Source of the DNA: Paenibacillus apiarius
GTDB lineage: Bacteria; Bacillota; Bacilli; Paenibacillales; Paenibacillaceae
NCBI RefSeq assembly: GCF_017052585.1
Contig: NZ_JAFFHZ010000001.1
Span: forward strand, 806,001-870,000
Reading direction: 5' to 3'
Length of the DNA stretch: 64,000 nucleotides
The stretch's first letter is position 1. Each line of letters begins with the position of its first letter. Below are positions 7,882 through 16,755 of the stretch, one piece after another. The notes beneath the pieces are model-generated. The model ran no database searches, was not told the origin of the DNA, and worked only from the letters and a program-made list of their open reading frames with translations. Both the position numbers and the translations under genes were made by a program.

Positions 7882-8712
7882 ATGATGTCCTTACAGGGTC
7901 TCAAGGAAGAAAAGATGCGCGAGCAGAACACGTCCGCACCGATGGAAGAGCACGAAACCGGGCGCAAGAAGGGCAAGCGCAAAGAATCGGAACTGTACGC
8001 GCCGCTCAAAGCTTACTTTGAGGCGCAAGGGTACGAGGTTCGAAGCGAGGTGCGTCATTGCGATATCGTCGCATTGAGGCCTGATGCGGCCCCGGATGAA
8101 GAGCCCCTCATTGTGGAATTGAAATCTTCCTTCAATCTTACGCTTGTGCTGCAGGGCTTGGAAAGATTGAAGCTGTCTTCGCAGGTGTATGTAGCGGTGG
8201 AGAAAAAGAAAGCGGCAAGCAAGAGCCATCCCGTCAGCGCGCTGCGCCACCTGTGCCGCAAGCTTGGACTGGGGCTCATTATGGTCACCTTCTATAAACG
8301 GAAGCCGCCGTTCGTGGAGCTCATATGCGAGCCGGGCCATGATGGCGGGATCTATATGGCTACGAAGCCGATCAAGACGCGCGCCGCCAAGCTTGTGCGG
8401 GAATTCTCCGCGCGCAGCGGGGATTACAACGTCGGCGGGATAACGAAGCAGCCGCTCGTAACGGCTTATCGGGAGAAGGCGCTCCGCGTGGCCTCCGCAT
8501 TGCGGGATGGCGCCTTGAAGGCATCCATCGTTCGCGATCGGACCGGGGTCGGCGATGCTGCCGCCATCTTGCAGCGGAATTATTACGGGTGGTTCGCCAG
8601 GGTCAGCCACGGCGTGTACGCCTTAACCCCTGACGGGCAAGAGGCATTGATACGCTATGCCCATGTTGTAGCGAGGCTGCCGGGAGCCATTGCCACCCGG
8701 GCCAAGCCATAA
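7882..8712 (+). CDS. DUF2161 PD-(D/E)XK-type nuclease/phosphodiesterase-like protein
   Basis: A 276-residue soluble protein of the DUF2161 group (COG5482), predicted to have a restriction-endonuclease-like fold. The expected metal-binding signature is visible: CDIVAL (D) followed about 15 residues later by LIVELKSSF (E-x-K). The middle has a conserved KLGLGLIMVTF strand, and the C-terminus resembles a winged helix (ASALRDGALKASIVRDRTGVGDAAAILQRNYYGWF). Start choice: ATG at 7882 (or 7885) has GAGGGGG 9 bases upstream, whereas the ATG at 7843 lacks a good site. Cellular role unknown. Confidence 0.8.
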   Translation: MMSLQGLKEEKMREQNTSAPMEEHETGRKKGKRKESELYAPLKAYFEAQGYEVRSEVRHCDIVALRPDAAPDEEPLIVELKSSFNLTLVLQGLERLKLSSQVYVAVEKKKAASKSHPVSALRHLCRKLGLGLIMVTFYKRKPPFVELICEPGHDGGIYMATKPIKTRAAKLVREFSARSGDYNVGGITKQPLVTAYREKALRVASALRDGALKASIVRDRTGVGDAAAILQRNYYGWFARVSHGVYALTPDGQEALIRYAHVVARLPGAIATRAKP

Positions 8713-8715
8713 ACC

Positions 8716-8753
8716 GGTGCAAGCGCAAGGGGCGATCCCGTCCGCTTGCACCT
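8716..8753. terminator. hairpin between convergent genes
   Basis: GGTGCAAGCG and CGCTTGCACC form a perfect 10-bp stem with an 18-base loop exactly between the convergent stops at 8712 and 8764. There is no T-run on either side, so its efficiency as a terminator is uncertain. Confidence 0.5.
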
Positions 8754-8763
8754 CGGCAGTTCG

Positions 8764-9975
8764 TTATACTCCTGAGTAACGGCCGAAAAATTCGGATACC
8801 GCTTCGGTCAGCCGCTCCATGCCGGTACGGATCGTCTCGGGCTGAGCGAACGAGAAGTTCAGGCGCATCGTGTTGCGCTTCGGCTCCCCGGCATAGAAAG
8901 AGGTGCCCGGCACGAATGCGACGCCCTTCTCAACCGCGCATGTCAGCAAGGTCTGCGCATCCAATCCTTCCGGCAGCTCAACCCAGAAGAACATGCCGCC
9001 CTGCGGCGTATTCCATTTCGAATCGCGCCACATGTCTTTCTGCAATTCCGTCGCCATCGTCTCCATCCGCTCTTTGTAGACCGCCGAGAGCTTATGAATA
9101 TGGTCATCCAGCTTGAACACTTCCGGCAGCAGCATCTCGCTGAGGATAAGCTGGTCGAGCACACTCGAATGGAGGTCCGACGACTGCTTCGCGCGAGCCA
9201 TCATGCGGATAATCCGTTTGTCGGCAACAATCCAACCGGTACGCAGTCCGGGAGCAACCGTTTTGCTGAATGTGCTCGTATAAGCGACGATTCTATCTTC
9301 CGGCCGTCCTTCCAGCGCCGCGATGTTCGGCACACGCTCGGAAGTAAAGCGCAGATCCCCGTACGGATCGTCTTCCAGAATGAGCACTTCATGCTCGCGG
9401 CACAGGCGCAGCAGCGCTTCTCTCCGTTCCAAGCTCCAAACGCGGCCGGTCGGATTGCCGAACGTCGGCACGACGTAGACGAATTTGGGTTGATGCTGCT
9501 TCAGCTTAGCCACCAAGTCCTCGGGCACCATGCCGTTATCATCGCTTTCAACCGGTATGACGCGTGCATTGTACATCCCCAGCACCTGCAAGCAAGCCAG
9601 GTAGGTCGGATTCTCCACGAGCACGACATCTCCTGGATCGAGTATAGCTCTGGCGAACAAATCTATCGCCTGCTGCGAGCCCGAGCTGATTAACAACTCT
9701 TCCGCATCAGCCTGAATATTGCGTTGATTTCCCATGCGGGCGGCAAGGCGCTCGCGCAGGCTCAACGTCCCTTCCGTCAATCCGTATTGCAGCGCTTGCG
9801 GGCCTTGGCGGAATACCCGCTCCGATGCGGTTCGAATCGCATCTACCGGGAACCATTCTTCGGCCGGAAGACCTCCGGCAAAGGATATAATTGACTTTCC
9901 TTGAGTTAATTTTAAAATATCGCGCACAGCTGAGCTTTCAACCGATTGAATGCGCTTTGAAAATGAGTACTGCAC
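8764..9975 (-). CDS. PLP-dependent class I/II aminotransferase (LysN / 2-aminoadipate type)
   Basis: A 403-residue fold-type I aminotransferase. The Schiff-base lysine is in TSTFSKTVAPGLRTGW; the cofactor contacts SGSQQAIDL, NPTYL, PTFGNPTGR and EDDPYGDLRF are all in place. It resembles the stand-alone group related to MocR/LysN enzymes that transfer amino groups from aromatic, branched or 2-aminoadipate-like substrates to 2-oxoglutarate; the substrate cannot be fixed from sequence. Start is a GTG at 9975 with AGGAAGGGG 9 bases upstream. It is monocistronic and convergent with the DUF2161 gene. Confidence 0.88.
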   Translation of the reverse strand: MQYSFSKRIQSVESSAVRDILKLTQGKSIISFAGGLPAEEWFPVDAIRTASERVFRQGPQALQYGLTEGTLSLRERLAARMGNQRNIQADAEELLISSGSQQAIDLFARAILDPGDVVLVENPTYLACLQVLGMYNARVIPVESDDNGMVPEDLVAKLKQHQPKFVYVVPTFGNPTGRVWSLERREALLRLCREHEVLILEDDPYGDLRFTSERVPNIAALEGRPEDRIVAYTSTFSKTVAPGLRTGWIVADKRIIRMMARAKQSSDLHSSVLDQLILSEMLLPEVFKLDDHIHKLSAVYKERMETMATELQKDMWRDSKWNTPQGGMFFWVELPEGLDAQTLLTCAVEKGVAFVPGTSFYAGEPKRNTMRLNFSFAQPETIRTGMERLTEAVSEFFGRYSGV

Positions 9976-10252
9976 CGACTATCGCCCCTTCCTATTCCCA
10001 AAATGATACACCCATCGCTTTATTTATGCAACGGGTTAAAACGGTTGTTCCGAGGTGCTATCGGCGCTCATTGCAGCCGATAATGAAAAACTATACGCCA
10101 CATTCCGAAGGGCGCAAATAGTTTAATCTATTCAACCTTATGTTCGAGAATGTTCTTTTCTGCTAGGACAAGGCAGGGAGGGGCCGGAGAACGGCATTTG
10201 TGCAGTTGTTTTTGCGATGTGCCGCCCTTTTCGGCGTTTGAACTGCAAATAT

Positions 10253-11821
10253 CAGACTGTTGAAAAAAGCCGTGTTTTTCGGTGCACTAACGTATTAGTA
10301 TGATACAATATCAGTAATTAATTTGGATGAGAGGCGTGTGGTGATCTTGTTGAATAGCAAGCAGTCCGAAAACAAAGCTCATAATGAAATGGAACTTATT
10401 TGCATGGATTTATTGGTACCTCAAGATCATCTGCTACGCCTTATCGATAAATATGTGGATTTCTCTTTTATCAGGGAAAAAGTTCGGCCTTACTATAGCG
10501 AAACCAAGGGACGACCGGCCTTAGACCCCGTTGTATTATTTAAAATGATGCTCATCGGATATTTGTACGGCATACGCTCTGAACGTCAATTGGAGCAAGA
10601 AATCATTCCGAATGCTGCTTATCGCTGGTTCCTTGGCCTGCGTTTCTCCGATCGCGTCCCCGATCACTCGACGATCAGTTGGAACCGGAATAATCGGTTT
10701 AAAGATACGAATCTCTTTCAAGAGATTTTTGATGAAATGGTACATCTGGCGATCAACCATAAGATGGTGGATGGTCGTCTCTTGGTGACCGATTCGACTC
10801 ATATTCGAGCCAACGCTAACAATAATCGCTACACGATGCAGGTTCTCGAAGAGACCCCTCATGACTATCTAAAAGAATTAGAGAAGGCCATCAACGAGGA
10901 TCGAGAGAGCCACGGAAAAAAGCCCCTTCCTCCCCGGAAGCCTTCCGGGGAGGAAAAACCACGTAAAGTAAGTCAAACCGATCCCGAGTGCGGACTGATG
11001 AAACGAAGCGGTAAACCGGAGGCATTCTGTTATCTCGACCATCGCACCGTCGACCATAAATATAACATTATCACCGATGTCCATGTGACACCTGGCCATG
11101 TTAATGACGCTGCCGTCTACGTGGAACGCCTCAAGCGACAAATCCAAACCTTTGCATTTCAATCGACGCTGGAAGCCGTCGCGCTGGATTCGGGGTACAT
11201 GACGCCTTACATATGCGATCAGACGCTAAAGCTAGAGATCGCTGCGGCTATCGCGGAACGCAATGCTCCAACGCCCCCTGACATTTTTCCGAAGAAACAG
11301 TTTATCTACCATGCGGAAGAAAATGGCTACCTGTGTCCTGCAGGAAAAATGCTAATGTATACGACTACCAATCGACAAGGGTATCGGGAATACACGTCAA
11401 ATGCCCAGGAGTGTGCAAACTGCCCCCTGCTCAATCAGTGTACGAAATCGGCCAACCACCAACGTAAGATCGAACGACATATATGGGAAGAGAGTAAAGA
11501 GAAGGTCGCTCAGTACCGGAAAACCCATTCCGGAGAGGCGGCCTATAAGTTGCGTCCTCAAACGATAGAACGAAGCTTTGCAGATGCAAAAGAGCTTCAT
11601 GGATATCGTCGCTGCAAGTTCCGCGGGAGAGCTAAAACGCAGGAACAAGCTTTCATGACCGCAATAGCCCAGAATGTAAAAAAGATTGCCAGGTACCTGG
11701 CCCAAAAGGTCGGAGGTGGGCAGAAGCAAAAGACTCCACCTGTTGTTTTAACCAAATTAAGGAACTTATCGAAACCTTTAGCTCTAAATTCTGCCGCTTA
11801 AACCGATTTTTCAACAGTCTG
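10253..11821 (+). mobile_element. complete IS1182-family insertion sequence
   Basis: A 1569-bp element bounded by inverted repeats beginning CAGACTGTTGAAAAA at the left (10253-10267) and, on the opposite strand, at the right (11807-11821). The 6-bp flank AAATAT is duplicated on both sides. Joining the flanks recreates AACTGC-AAATAT-GCAGTT, so the element entered the loop of a small palindrome. It carries one intact transposase gene and looks recent. The host gap 9976-10252 upstream has no gene. Confidence 0.93.
10341..11801 (+). CDS. IS1182 family transposase
   Basis: A 486-residue DDE transposase. The N-terminal DUF772-type domain (LICMDLLVPQDHLLRLIDKYVDFSFI ... GRPALDPVVLFKMMLIGYLYGIRSERQLEQEI) and the catalytic region beginning VTDSTHIRANAN are typical of the family, as is the C-terminal YKLRPQTIERSFADAKELHGYRRC segment containing the catalytic Glu. 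A Cys-rich stretch (CPAGKMLMYT...CANCPLLNQC) is also usual. GTG at 10341 is favoured because GAGAGG lies 6 bases upstream; TTG at 10323 would add six residues. No frameshift is visible, so it may be active. Confidence 0.93.
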   Translation: MILLNSKQSENKAHNEMELICMDLLVPQDHLLRLIDKYVDFSFIREKVRPYYSETKGRPALDPVVLFKMMLIGYLYGIRSERQLEQEIIPNAAYRWFLGLRFSDRVPDHSTISWNRNNRFKDTNLFQEIFDEMVHLAINHKMVDGRLLVTDSTHIRANANNNRYTMQVLEETPHDYLKELEKAINEDRESHGKKPLPPRKPSGEEKPRKVSQTDPECGLMKRSGKPEAFCYLDHRTVDHKYNIITDVHVTPGHVNDAAVYVERLKRQIQTFAFQSTLEAVALDSGYMTPYICDQTLKLEIAAAIAERNAPTPPDIFPKKQFIYHAEENGYLCPAGKMLMYTTTNRQGYREYTSNAQECANCPLLNQCTKSANHQRKIERHIWEESKEKVAQYRKTHSGEAAYKLRPQTIERSFADAKELHGYRRCKFRGRAKTQEQAFMTAIAQNVKKIARYLAQKVGGGQKQKTPPVVLTKLRNLSKPLALNSAA

Positions 11822-11884
11822 AAATATGCAGTTTATTGCGAGAGGATGACCATTAATTGTACGATTACGCGAAGATGAACTGTA

Positions 11885-12087
11885 CGATTGAGCTTGTTGA
11901 AAAACCTGAATGTAAAAAAGAAACAAGTATGGTGGGGGTATCCGCTTCCGTCGCTGTTGAATCCAAGTCATTAGGGATGAGACGGTGCGGGGATGACTCG
12001 GATTCAAAGGCGATCACCGGGTCTCTCCAGCAGACACCCTCCACCTTTATTTGTTTCATTCGGGGTTTCTCAACAACCTGACGATCG
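11885..12087. repeat. MITE-like long imperfect hairpin
   Basis: A roughly 200-bp stretch folds back on itself over almost its whole length. Outer arms: CGATTGAGCTTGTTGAAAAA at the left against the complement of CTCAACAACCTGACGATCG at the right. Inner arms: TTGAATCCAAGTCAT (11957-11971) against ATGACTCGGATTCAA (11993-12007), one mismatch. It contains no convincing gene. The terminal TTGTTGAAAAA resembles the IS1182 end 70 bp away, so it may be a non-autonomous relative. The remaining bases to 12248 hold nothing recognised. Confidence 0.6.
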
Positions 12088-12248
12088 CAGTCCGTGCGGC
12101 CACACCGTAGAGCGCCTAGGCGAAGCTGGAACTGGTTATTACTGACCGCAGGAGAGAGCAATCGGAAATGCCGAACGAAGAGAGTATAGCCTCCCCCCTA
12201 TTGTTGTCCGCTCTACCTAACATTTGAAGCGCAGACCTCCCCGTACGC

Positions 12249-14642
12249 TCATCCCCATGACCCGGATTGAACAGGCGCAGCTACGGGCGTCTCGTCTGAG
12301 TTGGGCAGCACCGGCACATCCGGGAACGGAATCTGAATTTCCCCGCAAGCGCCTTCTCCCGGCGCCGCGTTCCAGTCCATCGTGCCCTTAAGCATGAACA
12401 CGCGCGCCCGCAGCTGCTTCAAGCCTCGAACCTTCTCCTCGCTGCTGAAGACGACAGCCGGATCGAACCCGACGCCATCATCTTGATAAGAGACGAGTAC
12501 ATGATCGCTCGAAGCTGCAAGCGACAGGTGAACATGCTCTGCAAACGCATGTTTCCGCGCATTTATCAGCAATTCCTGCACGATGCGGAACAGATGCAGC
12601 TTGAACGAAGGAAGCTGCACATCGACCATCAATTGATTGTCTACCTCGAAGTGAATGCGTTCCTTCATTTCTTGGAACTCCAGCTCCATATATTGCCGAA
12701 TGGCATTGCTCAGCCCTGCTGTCAGTATCAGCTTCGGCTGCAATGACAGGCACAGATGCCGCAGCTTCATGTTGACCTCGTCCAAACGGTCCCCTACTTG
12801 GCGCAGTGACGCAGACTCATCCGGAGCGGCGGAGCGATGCATCGCCTCCACCTCAAGGCTTGCTTCGTGCAGTGGCTGCATGACGCCGCATTGCAGCACT
12901 TTGGCCAGCTTCGTCCGGCCTTTCTCTTGTGAATCGAACAGAGTATGAACCATCCACGTGCCGCAAGCTTTGGAAGACAACGCCTCTTGATTGGCATGCA
13001 GCTTCAATTGCTGATTCCGCTCATTCAGCTTCTGAATCGTCATTACTTTTTTCATGCCGATGTTCATATGGCTGATGACCTGACGCACCCATTCTCTTTC
13101 TTCCATATTCAATTCGTCTTCATTCTGTTTCTGCGTCAGCATCAGATGGGCCACATAGGCATCATGCCGCTCTACTTCGAACCAAGAGGACGTCTCCGAG
13201 TGGAACTTGCCCGAACGCACCCTTCTCTCTATATCCTGCATGTCCAGTTCTCCTTCCGCATACGACTCGATATCGTTATGCGGATTTTTAATGATCAATG
13301 CGGCCCCCTTCACCTGCAAGGTCTGGATCATCGAGTACAGAATCACTTGACTCCAAGCTTCCATCGTGTCGAGCGCATTCAACTGCTGCGTAATCCGCTG
13401 GAGCGATTGCTTGAGCTTAAGGTTGTCCGGATACATCGCCGCCATTAATTTCCGATGAAAGAACGGGTAGGAATACAGCAGAAAGGCCAAGATGATCACG
13501 ATAAAGCCGAAGCTGAACAGGTGATGCATGAACGTATGGCGCTCGACGAAAATCACTGCGTTCAAACCGACGATGATCGATCCAGGCACCATCGCAATCA
13601 AGACGACCGACATCATTCGTTTTAATATCATTTCAATATCCGACAGCTGCTTAAAGTGGTTCAAGTAAACGAAACACAATGGCAAGGTGAGCGCAAACCA
13701 ACTTGTCAACAAAGGCGAGACCAACGCTCTATAGCCGAACAGCAATGGCAAATACGACAAGAAAAGAAGCGGCGCAAAGGCAATGCAAATCCAGAGCCAC
13801 ATGTAACGGATAACCGCGCATAACTGCGGTGACTGCCCTCTGTGCCGATAAGATATGAACGCAAACCAGCCCAGGTTCGACCCGAGGCCTATGATGAACA
13901 ATACCTCTTTCAAGATGCTGTCAACGACAAAGAACGTATAGAAGTCGCCTGGCAAAAAATAAATGAACTTCGCCGCGAACTGCAGCAGCGCCAAGCTGTA
14001 TAAAATCTGAAGCCAGCGCTTGGAGCACGTGATGCCTGCTTTCTCTTGAAAAAATTGCAGCAAAAAATGAAACAGCACGATCGGAGATAGAACGATGGCG
14101 CTCGTTATGGTGATTTCTCCCCAAATATCTCCACGCAGCGCAGCCCCGATACTCATGTATACCGTGCCCATGATGACAAATAGCATGGAGAGCATCTTCA
14201 TCGTCTTCGTCGATGAATCCTTCCACCGTACGATCCCCGCCAACAGCAGCAATACAATTTCGCTGGAGAGGGGAATAACGTCTGAGTACGGATGGCGCGA
14301 TTCATGTCCCAGGTCAATGAGCTTAATCTCGTCCAGTTGACTGATTTCAATATAATCGGCTTGCTCGATGATATGCCAGTTGCGGACCGTCGGATAGTCC
14401 TCTGGCGGTACGCCGTTGATGCTGCGAATCGTGTCGCCGATCTCCAACGCGTGATTGATGTATACATTCTCGTTATCAAAACCGGCGATCTTCCACTGTC
14501 CTTGCTGAACTTCCAGCCTGATGCCCAGGTGCGGATACAAAAACGTTACATGGATAAACCAGCATTGCAGGACAACAAGCGCGACCAAGCCTATTTTGGC
14601 AATTGTTTTCAAATGATATGTAACTCTATCTTTCTTTCCCAA
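12249..14642 (-). CDS. ComP-like membrane sensor kinase lacking the phospho-accepting His
   Basis: A 797-residue membrane protein. Order: one N-terminal membrane helix, an extracytoplasmic PDZ-like region (HALEIGDTIRSINGVPPEDYP), about eight membrane helices, a GAF-like linker, a helical dimerisation region and a C-terminal HATPase domain with N box (VQELLINARKHA) and G1 box (DDGVGFD). This is the architecture of Bacillus ComP, a peptide-pheromone sensor of the HPK7 class. Where HPK7 kinases have LARELHDGVxQ, this protein reads LAKVLQCGVMQ: the His is Gln (codon 12891-12893) and the Asp is Cys. It may therefore be unable to autophosphorylate. No NarL-type regulator is adjacent. Start is a TTG at 14642 with AGGGGTGA upstream. 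Confidence 0.8.
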   Translation of the reverse strand: MGKKDRVTYHLKTIAKIGLVALVVLQCWFIHVTFLYPHLGIRLEVQQGQWKIAGFDNENVYINHALEIGDTIRSINGVPPEDYPTVRNWHIIEQADYIEISQLDEIKLIDLGHESRHPYSDVIPLSSEIVLLLLAGIVRWKDSSTKTMKMLSMLFVIMGTVYMSIGAALRGDIWGEITITSAIVLSPIVLFHFLLQFFQEKAGITCSKRWLQILYSLALLQFAAKFIYFLPGDFYTFFVVDSILKEVLFIIGLGSNLGWFAFISYRHRGQSPQLCAVIRYMWLWICIAFAPLLFLSYLPLLFGYRALVSPLLTSWFALTLPLCFVYLNHFKQLSDIEMILKRMMSVVLIAMVPGSIIVGLNAVIFVERHTFMHHLFSFGFIVIILAFLLYSYPFFHRKLMAAMYPDNLKLKQSLQRITQQLNALDTMEAWSQVILYSMIQTLQVKGAALIIKNPHNDIESYAEGELDMQDIERRVRSGKFHSETSSWFEVERHDAYVAHLMLTQKQNEDELNMEEREWVRQVISHMNIGMKKVMTIQKLNERNQQLKLHANQEALSSKACGTWMVHTLFDSQEKGRTKLAKVLQCGVMQPLHEASLEVEAMHRSAAPDESASLRQVGDRLDEVNMKLRHLCLSLQPKLILTAGLSNAIRQYMELEFQEMKERIHFEVDNQLMVDVQLPSFKLHLFRIVQELLINARKHAFAEHVHLSLAASSDHVLVSYQDDGVGFDPAVVFSSEEKVRGLKQLRARVFMLKGTMDWNAAPGEGACGEIQIPFPDVPVLPNSDETPVAAPVQSGSWG

Positions 14643-14861
14643 GTTGTCACCCCTGACTAGACCAAAAGACGAGCTGAACCGACATATTTCTACAAATATA
14701 TACCGATTGTATCGAACCGCAACTATAACATCAATGACTTTTTTGTATGAATTTTGCATCTTTCGCACGAAAAATGCTAGAATACATGCTAGAATACTAT
14801 AATGATTATTTTAAAATTGGATTGATTAAAATCCAATCGACTTCCTTCGAGGTGATTAGAC

Positions 14862-15272
14862 ATGCAGCCATCAGTACATACGGAGAGCGACACCTCACGT
14901 CGCACCCGAACGAAGACGAGCGGAGCTAGCGCGAAATGGTTTCTTCTGTTCTGGGCAGTCATGATAGCGATTGGCGTGACGGCTACCTACTTCTACAGCA
15001 ACCACATGAAGACAACCATGCTTCAGGAGCTGCAGCAGCAGACCGAAGCCCAACTGCAACAAGTGAAGCTATCCTATGAGAAGCAACTAAACGAGTTGAA
15101 CAAGAAGTTGGACGCGATGCAAAGCAAAGTCGAATCGTTCAATGAATTGCTCACATTTACGAAAGATAACGCATCGAACAAGACCGATAACAGCAACAAG
15201 CTGTATACGCAATTGAACGAAGTGAAGAAACAGCTAAGCGTGCTGCAGAAAAAAATGGAACTGCTGAAGTAA
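14862..15272 (+). CDS. single-pass membrane protein with cytoplasmic tail and coiled coil
   Basis: A 136-residue protein not matching a family I know. Residues 1-24 are polar and basic, 25-46 form one membrane helix (WFLLFWAVMIAIGVTATYFY), and the remainder is a Gln/Lys/Leu-rich heptad-like coiled coil (from about residue 50 to the end), probably outside the membrane. GAGGTGA lies 6 bases before the ATG. It starts 18 bases before the next gene, so the two are one operon; the coiled coil could hold or orient the phosphodiester glycosidase. Transcribed divergently from the ComP-like gene. Confidence 0.75.
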   Translation: MQPSVHTESDTSRRTRTKTSGASAKWFLLFWAVMIAIGVTATYFYSNHMKTTMLQELQQQTEAQLQQVKLSYEKQLNELNKKLDAMQSKVESFNELLTFTKDNASNKTDNSNKLYTQLNEVKKQLSVLQKKMELLK

Positions 15273-15289
15273 TAAGTGAGGCGGATAAG

Positions 15290-16357
15290 ATGAAGCTGCA
15301 AGTGAAACGGGTCAACCGGCTGTTCATGCTGGTGACCGCCCCTTTTCTGGGCATGATGATATGGATGCTCTCCTCCTCCTTGACCGCAACGCTCGACTTG
15401 GAGTGGAAGCCGCTGGAGGAACCAGCCGCGTTGAGCGAGAAGCAGGCCAAGCTCGTAGGCGACTTGGAGCAGGCCCGGAAGACGGCGGACTTTACGGTAG
15501 AATCCGTGCGCCGCACGGCAACGCTCTATCAACGCACGACGTCCACGATGAACGATCTGGTCAAGACGGCCAGCGCTCAAGCGAAACGTCCAGAGCAAAT
15601 ATATGACCGGCGCATCACCTCCCGGTTAGGAACACCGAAGGAAAGCGTCAACAGCGACAAGCTGCGTGCCGAATTGTTCGCAATCAATCAACCGACCTAT
15701 AGCGGATATGCGATGAAGATCAAGCTTAAGGATCCGAAGGCGATGCGCTTGACGCTTGGATACGATAAATACGGCGGTTCCGAGACGACGATGCATGCCG
15801 TTAACCGCTATGGCGCCGTTGCCGGCATTAATGCGGGCGGCTTTGCCGATGGCGGCGGCAAACGTTATCCGCTGGGAACGACCGTTATGAACGGGAAATA
15901 CGTAAGCTCGTTCGAACCGACCCACAAAGACTTGGCTTTTGTCGGATTGGATAAGGCGGGGCGGCTGATCGGCGGCAAGTTCTCGGATCAGTCCGAATTG
16001 GATTCCCTGGATCCGCAATCCGGAGCGACCTTCGTTCCCGCACTGCTGAAGAACGGAACGCATCTGACCATTCCGGAAAAATGGCGGACTTCACCGCTCC
16101 GGGCGCCGCGCACCGTCATCGGGAACTATAAGGATGACCAATTGCTCATCCTCGTGACCGACGGCTATAACGAGAACGGAAGCTCGGGCGCAACGCTCGC
16201 AGAACTCCAGAAGAAGCTGTCCAATCTGGGTATCATTGACGCCTACAACTTGGACGGGGGCGGCTCCTCCACCTTGGTCTTCAACGGAAGGGTCGTCAAT
16301 AGTCCGTCAGATGGCGAGCTGCGTCCGCTGCCGACGCACTTTTTGTTTTTCAAATAG
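15290..16357 (+). CDS. phosphodiester glycosidase family protein (NAGPA domain)
   Basis: A 355-residue membrane-anchored protein. An N-terminal helix (FMLVTAPFLGMMIWMLSSSL) is followed by a short coiled coil (residues 45-85) and a C-terminal NAGPA/DUF2233 domain (about 135-355), the fold of the human uncovering enzyme that hydrolyses sugar phosphodiesters. The family signatures AVAGINAGGFADGGG, RTVIGNYKDDQLLILVTDG and the conserved LDGGGSSTLVFNG near the end are all present. In Firmicutes such proteins occur with exopolysaccharide and wall-polymer genes; the substrate here is unknown. It is second in a two-gene operon. Confidence 0.88.
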   Translation: MKLQVKRVNRLFMLVTAPFLGMMIWMLSSSLTATLDLEWKPLEEPAALSEKQAKLVGDLEQARKTADFTVESVRRTATLYQRTTSTMNDLVKTASAQAKRPEQIYDRRITSRLGTPKESVNSDKLRAELFAINQPTYSGYAMKIKLKDPKAMRLTLGYDKYGGSETTMHAVNRYGAVAGINAGGFADGGGKRYPLGTTVMNGKYVSSFEPTHKDLAFVGLDKAGRLIGGKFSDQSELDSLDPQSGATFVPALLKNGTHLTIPEKWRTSPLRAPRTVIGNYKDDQLLILVTDGYNENGSSGATLAELQKKLSNLGIIDAYNLDGGGSSTLVFNGRVVNSPSDGELRPLPTHFLFFK

Positions 16358-16479
16358 AACGGAACCTCTAAGTATAACATGAGCCGCGCTTCCATACCGT
16401 GCCAAAATTCACACCTTTTCCATTTTCTTTTTGGCATGTCTTGGTTATAATAGTAAGAGTTACTGGAGGTGTGCGTATC

Positions 16480-16578
16480 ATGTCCGTTACTTTTTGGATT
16501 ATCATGCTTGTTTTCGTACTGTTCTTGACCGCCATCTTCACGGCAGGTTACAACGACGACAAAACAAAAGGCTTGTAA
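16480..16578 (+). CDS. 32-residue single-pass membrane peptide
   Basis: A short ORF encoding a Val/Phe/Leu-rich membrane helix (starting MSVTFWIIMLVFVLF) with a hydrophilic tail NDDKTKGL. Support for a real gene: GGAGGTG 9 bases before the ATG, a TATAAT at 16446-16451 upstream, and an intrinsic terminator only 8 bases after the stop. It resembles in design other small membrane peptides of spore-formers or subunits of membrane complexes, but I recognise no family. Confidence 0.7.
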   Translation: MSVTFWIIMLVFVLFLTAIFTAGYNDDKTKGL

Positions 16579-16586
16579 GACGAAGA

Positions 16587-16612
16587 AACTTCCCAAGCAG
16601 GGAAGTTTTTTT
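16587..16612 (+). terminator. terminator of the 32-residue peptide gene
   Basis: AACTTCCC-aagca-GGGAAGTT followed by TTTTT, eight bases after the stop codon. Confidence 0.9.
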
Positions 16613-16706
16613 GTTTGCGGCGCTGAATGCGCAGAGGACCAGAGGCCTGATACGGGAGCTGTCAATCGGCAAACTGGCCATGTCGGCAATCACTGCACGA
16701 TAACGC

Positions 16707-16755
16707 AAAAAAAAGAGGAGCACCACCGTAATGTGGATGCTCCTGCTCTTTTTTT
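16707..16755 (-). terminator. terminator of abrB
   Basis: A- and T-runs flank the stem AAAGAGgAGCA / TGCTCCTgCTCTTT with a 12-base loop. The oligo-T on the minus strand fits termination of abrB; the symmetry could also stop plus-strand transcription. Confidence 0.8.

Noticed and set aside
14643..14768. 42-codon upstream extension of the ComP-like kinase to an ATG at 14768
   Set aside because: No ribosome binding site for that ATG, whereas the TTG at 14642 has AGGGGTGA at good spacing and gives the normal N-terminus.
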